From positions 27,849,631 through 27,913,630 of the forward strand of contig NC_051433.1 of NCBI RefSeq assembly GCF_001649575.2: DNA of 64,000 nucleotides, read 5' to 3'. The DNA comes from Kryptolebias marmoratus. Lineage: Eukaryota > Chordata > Actinopteri > Cyprinodontiformes > Rivulidae. How positions within the stretch are numbered: position 1 is the first letter of the stretch; each line of letters starts with the position of its first letter. The notes under the pieces were generated by a model. It saw only the letters and a list, made by a program, of their open reading frames with translations. It searched no databases and had not been told where the DNA came from. A program made the translations under genes and the position numbers. Below, one piece after another: positions 14,196 through 23,100 of this stretch.

Positions 14196-17100
14196 TCAGG
14201 TTCAAGCCACTGTTGTGGGCTTCCTGGCCTCCATAGCTGCTGTGATCTTTGGCTGGCTTCCAGAGGGACAGTTCAGACTGGACCATGCGGTGCTGCTATG
14301 CGCCTCCAGTGTGGCCACTGCTTTTATCGCATCTCTTCTCCTGGGTATGCTCAGTATACAAGAAGTCAGTCTTTTTTTTTTTTTGCATAGCTGCCCATCA
14401 GGCATGTCAGGGTTTGAATGTGAATTATTACCTGGGCTAAAGGTATAACCTGATTTACATCAAAGAGCTTCTGTTCAGCTTGAACCAGCCAAATGAAAAC
14501 ATGTTGTTTTTTTCATTTATTTATTTTTTGTCTTAAAAACATGTATTTAGGTATCATATATTTTACTGTGAATATTTTAGGAAAAACAGAACCTTTCCTC
14601 TTTGTTTAGCTCCATTAGGAGTGAAAACGATTAATTCAGTTTTGCAGAGGGAATTATGTTACACAAGTAATCTAGCTTTCCTAGATTTTTTTTCTACCTA
14701 ACTTGCAACTTCAAATCAAGCTGCATTCACCTTTCCTTTGAAACATTTCTTCAGTTTTGATCACAGCTGATGAAGCTTTTAGTAACACGAAAAAAAGACT
14801 AATTTGCCTTTTTTCATGTTGTCCTGGTTGTTTGAGATTTTACACCAACATTTGACCATCAGCATAATTGTTAAATATAATCAGTCTTAGGAAAGTGGGT
14901 ATTCACCCCCCTTCTCTTTGTCCATCTGTCCTGACCAAACTGCTGCAGCTCCTTCAGGTTGGATGTTGCTGCTTGTGTCCAACAAGCTTTAAATCAAATC
15001 AGAGATTCTCAGTTGTAGTAAGGTTTGTGCTTTGACTGGACTGGTCCAGGATATTTAACTATTTCTTTTTAAACCAGTGAAGTGTTGCTTCAGCAGTGAG
15101 TCTAGGGGTATTTTCCTGCTGGAATGCAAACCTCCATCCCAGTCTCAAATCTCTGAAAGACTCCAACAAGTTCCTCTCAAGATTTTCTTTGTATTTTGCT
15201 CCATCCCTCTTTCCTTTAACTCTGACCAGTTTCCCAGCATGATGCAATCACCACCATGCTTCACCATGTGTTAGCTTTGAATCAGGCATGATCTTGTTCT
15301 TGATAACCAGAAAGTACAGTTTTAGTGTTATCCAACCACAGCACCTTCTTCCATATGATGTTGGTTGGATACATACAGAACTGGTGGATATATACTGAGA
15401 TCATCTGACATTTAGATTGCTAACAGGTGGATCTTATTGAACTGATTATGCAGCTTGTTTCATTTGGCTTCATCAATCTAGAGCACAGGTGTCAAACTCC
15501 ATTCTTCGGGGGCCAATCTCCTGCATGTTTTAGATGTGTTCTTGCTTTAAAACACCTGGTTTAAATGAATGACTTGTTGCCATACTCCTGGAGAACCTGA
15601 TGATTTGGTGAGGAGGTAATTAAAGCATTTGAATCAGGTGTGTTGTGTTATTTATAATGAAATAGAAAAACTCGTTTAAGATCCAGGTTGTAAGGCAACA
15701 AAAATAAAAAAAAATAAATAAAACAAGTGGGTGAATATAATAAAAAAGTGAAAATGAAAAGGGAAGCCAAGCATTGGAAAATATGACAGATTAGAACATT
15801 AGCTATGTTTTTACATGAAAACTGATGTTTTACATGTTGTTGATCTAAAATTCTGCAGGTCTCATAATGATTGGCGTCATCATCGCTTCCAGAAAAGTTG
15901 GCATCAACCCAGACAATGTGGCCACTCCCATTGCTGCTAGTCTTGGAGACCTGATCACCCTGTCCCTGCTGGCAGGCATCTCTACAGGACTCTTCAAGGA
16001 ACTAGGTATCCCAAGTCACTTGGATGTAACACCACTTTTTACAGCTTGCACACGGGCAGCAGTATGTATGGTGGCCCAGCGGTATCAGGTCAAATACAAA
16101 TGCCACAACACATATACAAAAGCCACAACTTGCACCATACTATCGCTCAGCAATGCAAGTTATGTGAAATTGTTCAAGTCATTTCCATGGTAACCACTGA
16201 CTCACAAACTTAAAACTCAATGTTTCCCTCATCACAGGGTTAACAAACTTGCAATTGTCAGTAAACCCACTATCTGGCATAGCGGTACACTTGCATCATA
16301 GTTAAGTGAAGAAAAATGTTTCACTTATCAAACGGGCAAGATTTGTCTTCTGTCAGCAAGCAAAGCTTCTCTTCTTGTTGTTTCATTCAGCAGGCGCCGT
16401 TACTTCTGTTGCAGGTTGCGTCACTTCCGTTGTGGTTTTCTATTTCCGTTGTGGCTTTTGTATTTGTGTTGAGCTCAGTAGCTGTAAAATTCAAAGAAAA
16501 GCCATTTTTGTGTTGGCTAATGTCAATTAGCTGTAGCAGCTGACTTGAATTGAATTAACTTCAAAGTTAATGAGGTGTTGACTCTAATATTTAAATGCAA
16601 ATTTTTAAACAAAGATGTTGTGTAATCTGTAAGTGCTAAGAAAATATGTTGAAAATGACTCTCATCTACTACCACAACATATTTGAGCTCAATATCTGTA
16701 AAAATTACTAAGTTATAGCCATTTTGTGTTGGCTAAGGTTTGTTAGCTGTAGTGGCCATCTTGAACTGGGATGACTCCAAAACCTAATCAGTTGTAAATG
16801 TCCATCTAATTATTACTTCTTTGAAGTTTCATTAAAATCTGTCCACAGGTTCATGAGATATTTTTAGTTTCAAAAGCCTTTGTCACCTTTGAAGCAGGGA
16901 GCTTCAAAGGTGACAAAGGCTCTACAAACATAAAAAGGGAGCAGCCTGTCTAGAATGTGTGAAATGTGGTTGTGCTTCTTGCTATGTGCAGTAAATAAAG
17001 ATAAAAGCACTCCCATGTCTGATCTCACAGCATTTTTGGGTGAGAAATACTGCAGGAATGGAGTTTTGTTGTTACCTCTGTGACCCACCCAGCTCCACTG

Positions 17101-20100
17101 AGCTGCTTCCCTGCGGTTCCCTCGGTTCCACACCACAGACTGACACAAAAAAGACACACAGACTAAGCCACAGAGTGTGGAGACTCCTGCATCTGTCAGA
17201 CATTTTACAAACTTAACTGCAGAAACACATTTTAATGACATTTAGCTGAGAATATTTGAAATTGTTTTTGCTCCGACACATAAACTTGACTGCTGTCTTA
17301 GACTTGTAAAACATCTATGGAGTTGGATGCTGTGTTTCTTTGTGGCTTGGAGTTTTCTGCAGTGTCAGTCGAGTAACACTGCACCCTACAGGATGATTCA
17401 TGAAGTGAGGAGTTACACTTTGCAAGGAGCCACATTAGTTTTTATTATAGCCAACATTTAAAAAGTTTTACTTAGTTTTTCTTTTAAAATACTCTTTAGC
17501 ATGTTTGATGTGTGTGTCACTTCCATCCCATCCAGAGTACAATGATTATGCCAATCCGCTGGTGTGTGCCGTGTTTGTGGCCATGTGCCCCCTGTGGGTG
17601 CTAATAGCCAGAAAGATCCCTTCGACCAGAGAAGTCCTCTACTCTGGCTGGGAGCCGGTCATCATCGCCATGGCCATCAGCAGGTGAAGAGTCTCTTTTG
17701 ACTGTTCATGACCTGAAAAACATTCAAAAGGATTGGGGGATTGTATCAAGAGTTGCTTGGCAGAGTTGTTGCTTTCTTTCAGTGTTGGAGGTCTGATCCT
17801 CGACAAGACGGTCACCAATCCAAACTTTGCTGGCATGGCTGTCTTCACGCCTGTCATCAACGGTGAGAAGCCTTAAACCTTATGGAGCAGCATTTCAAAT
17901 TTATTAGATTTAGGCTGTGTTTGATGTGGTGAAAAAGTGATGGTGCTAGCAATTTGCTAGCAATTTGCAAAATACAAACTGTAGCACATATCAATGTATG
18001 TGTGTCTGTGTTTGTATTTACCAGGTGTCGGAGGAAACCTGGTGGCAGTTCAGGCCAGTCGGATCTCCACCTATCTTCACATGAATGGTCTGCCCATGGG
18101 GGATCCCAACTCTGCTCCCAGGAAGTGCCCAACACCCTGCTATTCCTTTTTTGGCTCCTGTAAGTCCATCAACAGTAGAAGAATGTTCCACACTTTCTGT
18201 TCATGCCATTTACTCATTAAAATACTGCACATAATTCTATGCATGGAACGATTGGGGACAGCTTCAACATGTTCAGGATAGGTTTTGTTTTAGGTCATAA
18301 CTAGCTCCACCAGTCAGGATCTCACTAAGTGGGGTGAAGATGATGGTTTTCAACTCACTAAGTCAGTCCAGTCTTTACTTTTGCTAAATATGTGCACATT
18401 CATAAAAAAGGTGAACTTATCATCAAATGATCCCTATCAATCATGGATCTAGAGCTGCATTATTCTAATAGAAGAACGTTCATATTCCTTTCAGAGTAAG
18501 AGCAACAAAGATGCTACATGAAAGAAAGTTAAAAAAAAAGATTAGCAATACATAATACAGCTAGGTACGATCCCTTGAAGTACCTGCTTGTACCTGAAAA
18601 GTACCAGCTATGAACCCAGTAAGTGCCAGATGAGTACCTGGTACTATACCAGGTCCAAACCCTGTAAATATCATGTACTTACATGGTACTTACTTATGAC
18701 TTTGAAAAACTGATTTGAATCAGTTTATTTATTTATCTGCTCAGATGGTCTATATACCTTTCTAGGTAGCAATACATATTATAGCCCATTACATACCCAG
18801 TACATACCTGGTTGTACCTGGTAAATACTATGTACTCACCTGGTAAGTACCAGGCATTTACCCTATAAGATCCAAGTGGGTACCTGATAAGTACCTGATT
18901 ATACCCAGTAAGTCCCAGGTATGTAACCGTATTGTACCCAGAAAGAACCAGGTAAGTGCATAGTTGTAAGTACCAGGTTGTAGTGTGTACTGCTACAAAA
19001 AAAACCTTGCAAGCAAATAAATTCATTAACTGAATCAAATCAGTGTCTGATCATTTTTAAGCACCAGTAGAACTGATGATATACAATGGCGTTTCATTTT
19101 AATTTATGGGATGCTATTGTATTTTTAAAAACCGAATTAAGGAGTTGTGTTATTTTGTCAGATGGGATGTTTGTTATGTTGTGGATCTTATTCCGTAATT
19201 CCGTAAATTAGTGGGAAAACAAGTTCAGGGGTTGTTTTTTTTTTAATTTTAGAGTTGGTGTTCATTTAACTCAGTGGATTTCAACCTTTGTGCAAATGAC
19301 AACGGAATACTTTGCTAATTTTTAATTGGTGCTATATTCCAGATAATTTGTCTTTTCACAAAATTAACAGCCTCTAAAATGTGATTCAGAATGTTGTTGG
19401 TCTCAAAAGTGATGCTTATGGGGAATGGAATTTTAATTAATAATCCATGAGTATACTGTTCATACAAAGTTCTTTGATTTCATATTTTTTGTAATTCTTT
19501 AAAACTCCATAAACAATCAGTTATTTGTATAAGGCAGTTCTGTGTGACACAGCAGTGTCACACAGAACTGACTTGATTAATGTTCATGTTCAAAATCAAT
19601 CGTCCACAAAAAAAAATAACTTAGTGCCTGGGAGGGGCATGGCGGGAATCACTGCCTTAACTCATGCGTGTCACTTAACCCTATCATATAGTGTTGATAA
19701 CTTGATATATTCAGGTCGGTAGAACTATGAAAACAGGGCAAATTGATACCAAATAGGGACAAAACAACTAGAATAAAGCAAAACAACACAAACAACCTGC
19801 AAACACATAAACCCCTGCAAATGACAGTCCCTGTCTATCCTACTCCAGTCATTAGTTTTAATTGATTTCTTTTGTCTACATATTCTAACAAACACTTAAA
19901 CACTCATTCTGGACCACTAGACCACTGGCAAGTACGTTCAATCAAAATAGGAACATTCTCAGCTTGGCTAAAGATTTTTGCAAAACATTTGGAGGTTTTT
20001 TTTTTCTTTTTCTTGGACACATTTACAGTTTTTAACTGTTTCAGCTAGGCATGCGTGTGAGATTTTGACTGTATGATAAAAAATACCATACTCCTCTGCT

Positions 20101-23100
20101 TTTCTGCTTTTTGTAAAGTAACTTTGAAAGCCTGACAAGCCAATACAAGTTAATTAGATACGCCTACAGTTAGCTGTTTATTTAATCTGCTAACATGCTA
20201 AAGGCCCCAACATACTCGGGCGTACAGTGCGTACTCCATGAGCCGCGTGTACTGTCCGCAGACAGTTGAGACTTCATACTCGAGTGTACAGATTGCCTAA
20301 ATTCTTTCATGACAAATTTCAGTCATGGCATCAACAAACGAGGCGGAAGAGGTCACTTGCCTTAAATTTCATATATACAATGTAGATTAATTAAATATTG
20401 ATGGGATAAATTAATTTATGATTAATTAATTTATAAGTTAATTTTTTTTTTTTATAAAGTGTGACAACTTTTGGCAAGCTATTTAAATTCTTAAGCATCT
20501 TAAAAATAGCAAATACTTACTTCAGCAGGCACATATGTCTCTGTCTCCCTATATCCTACAAAGGTGTCCAGTCAAAAGTTTCGTCCACAAGATGGCTGCG
20601 ATTCTCAACTAAGAGCAGTTGGTGTCGCATACAAAACAGTTTGTTAAGAACACCATTTCTCGCTGGGCAGTTTATTGTGCGACACAGAGTACACGTACAC
20701 AGTCATAAAAATTGATGTTTGTGCGGACATGTCCGGTGGACGACGCCTCAAGTTCGCATTGAGTCTGCCTCGAGTACACGCGGACCTCCGCGGAGTGAAG
20801 TATGCCCGAGTATGTGGGGACTTTAACTGATGTAGCTTGTTGCAATCATTTGCAAACAACACAGCATTACACTGAAATGAGAGACAAGTGTTGCTCCTCT
20901 GGTAGACAGGCCACAACTGACTACAAGATAAAATGTGCAGCCAATCAACAATGTTTTTTAATGAACACAAAAACTTAGGGAAATTCCCCCAACTGAATAA
21001 CAGTTTGAAGCAATAGCTTCAGTAATGGGAGTACTTTCTAAAAAAAAAATATCCTGCCTCTAATATCTTGTCCATAGGAATGGTATGACAGATAAATTTA
21101 GCAGTTTTGACAGTGACTTTTTAACACCAAGATATATCTTGAAACCGGTAACTGGCCCTTGCCTTATTTCAGCACATTATCACAGTTTGATGGTGACAGG
21201 ATCAGAGTGAAGGGGGACAGGCATAAAAAATGTGTAAAAGTGACTTTATTGTGTTTTTGGTTTTCAAGGCACAAAGTGATAGGAGCATATGTGAAATAGG
21301 CTGCTATATTGTGTCTGAAAACCTTATCTCGAGTCCACCCAAAATTCATAATAAACTGTTTTAAAGAATCAGTTTTTCTCATCAAAAACTGTTGGTGTGT
21401 GAAGGGAAGGTGCAAAAAAGAAGAATGTTTTTAAGAATGTCCAGAAATGTGTGAACAGGGCCTTAGTTTTGCACAACAAATGCAAACATTATTTAAAAAT
21501 CTCCTTCAATCATTCTTCCATTCCTCTCTCTTCCAGCCGTGAACTCTCGTTCTGCCCGTGTGCTCTTCCTCCTGGTTGCCCCTGGTCACCTCATCTTCCT
21601 CTACACCATCAATTCCTTGAGGGTGGGTCACACCACCCTGACACCCATTTTCATCACCTTCTACCTGGTAGCTGCACTGCTGCAGGTACATGTTTGTTTC
21701 ATGCATTCATCTTTGTGAACATCTAAAAATAAACTTCTCAGAGAAAATTAAACTCTCCAACATGTTTATCGGAGTATGGACCCTATTTAATGATGATTTG
21801 TAATTCTTTGTTAAATCCTGATTCAGCTAGTTTTTCTGCTCATAGTAGACCCTAATGAACATATTATTATCGTTATCATAAACTTAAATTTTTGCTGCTG
21901 TTTGTTTAATTAATAGCAAACAACAAAAATATTAAAATTTATATTTATTAGGAAAATAATATTTTATTTTATCTTTTAAGCATTATTTATTATCACTCAT
22001 TGCCATGTTTGTTTGTGTTTGTGTGTGCATGTGTTCATTTGTCTGGTAGCAAAATGCTGTATCTCATGAACCACTAGAAGCATTTTAATGAAACTTTCAG
22101 CAAGTAATCACTTGATGTCCATCTACAACTGATTAACTTTTGGACTCACCCCAATTCAACATGGCTGCCACAGCTAATTGATCTTAGCAAACAAATTTGT
22201 CTATAATGCAGTCAAATTTACAATTACTGCGCTACAATTTGGTGTGGTGGTAGCTGAGTCATTCACAACTGATATTTTGAGCACTACACAACTCCTGAGT
22301 TCTTTGCTTAAAACTTTGGCATTACCTGTGAGTGTTAACTGTGTCTGTTTGTTAAAATATTATTTCATTAACTGCTTGATGTAATGTAGAAAGTAATCAG
22401 TAAATGTATATCTATATATGGTTAATTTTAGGAGTCAAACCAAAATGAGATAGTCACTGTAGCTAATCAACCTTAGCAAGCACATAAATGGCTATAATTT
22501 AGACAATTATATAGCTATCATTTAGCTGAACTTACTTATTAAATGCAAAAAAGAAAGATCATATATGTAACAATATGATTGTGTGCGGGGAGTAGGCAGA
22601 ACCTAAACAGGGTTTCTTGAACAGGTTCTTGTAATCCTGAGGCTGCAGGTTTGTACCCAGGTTGCATCAGGAACAGCATCTGGTGTAAAACAATTGCCAA
22701 ATCTTTCATGCGAGTTCACTCACTGTGGCAACCCCTGCTGAAAGAAGCAGCCAAAAGGAAAAACAACAAAACACATATATAAGTTTTTGTGTTTGGTACC
22801 CTGTAAATCCCCTCTCTTCCATAACATTTTCTGACGATAGTGGCTCAAATGTAAGCTGCATAAACTGCAGCTGTGCACTTTGTGGTTCTCTTTGTAGCTG
22901 CTGAAAACGTCACTTTGTTGGTCAAAAAAAGTCACCAGACACAGCTAACCACTGCCTACCTCCTACTGCTGATTTGCGGCTGTCGGAGTGCATGTAAGAT
23001 TTACAGCATTAACCCCCACTGTTCCAGGCTCTTTTCTTTAAACAAACACAGTGATGTCCTTCTCCACCTCAACCATGAACAGGCTGCAGGCTTGTTCTGA

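Noticed and set aside
14055..14448. Open frames rich in CV or TH repeats around 14.1 kb
   Set aside because: They come from the (GT)n tract. Only the part from 14200 is real coding sequence, as an exon of the transporter.
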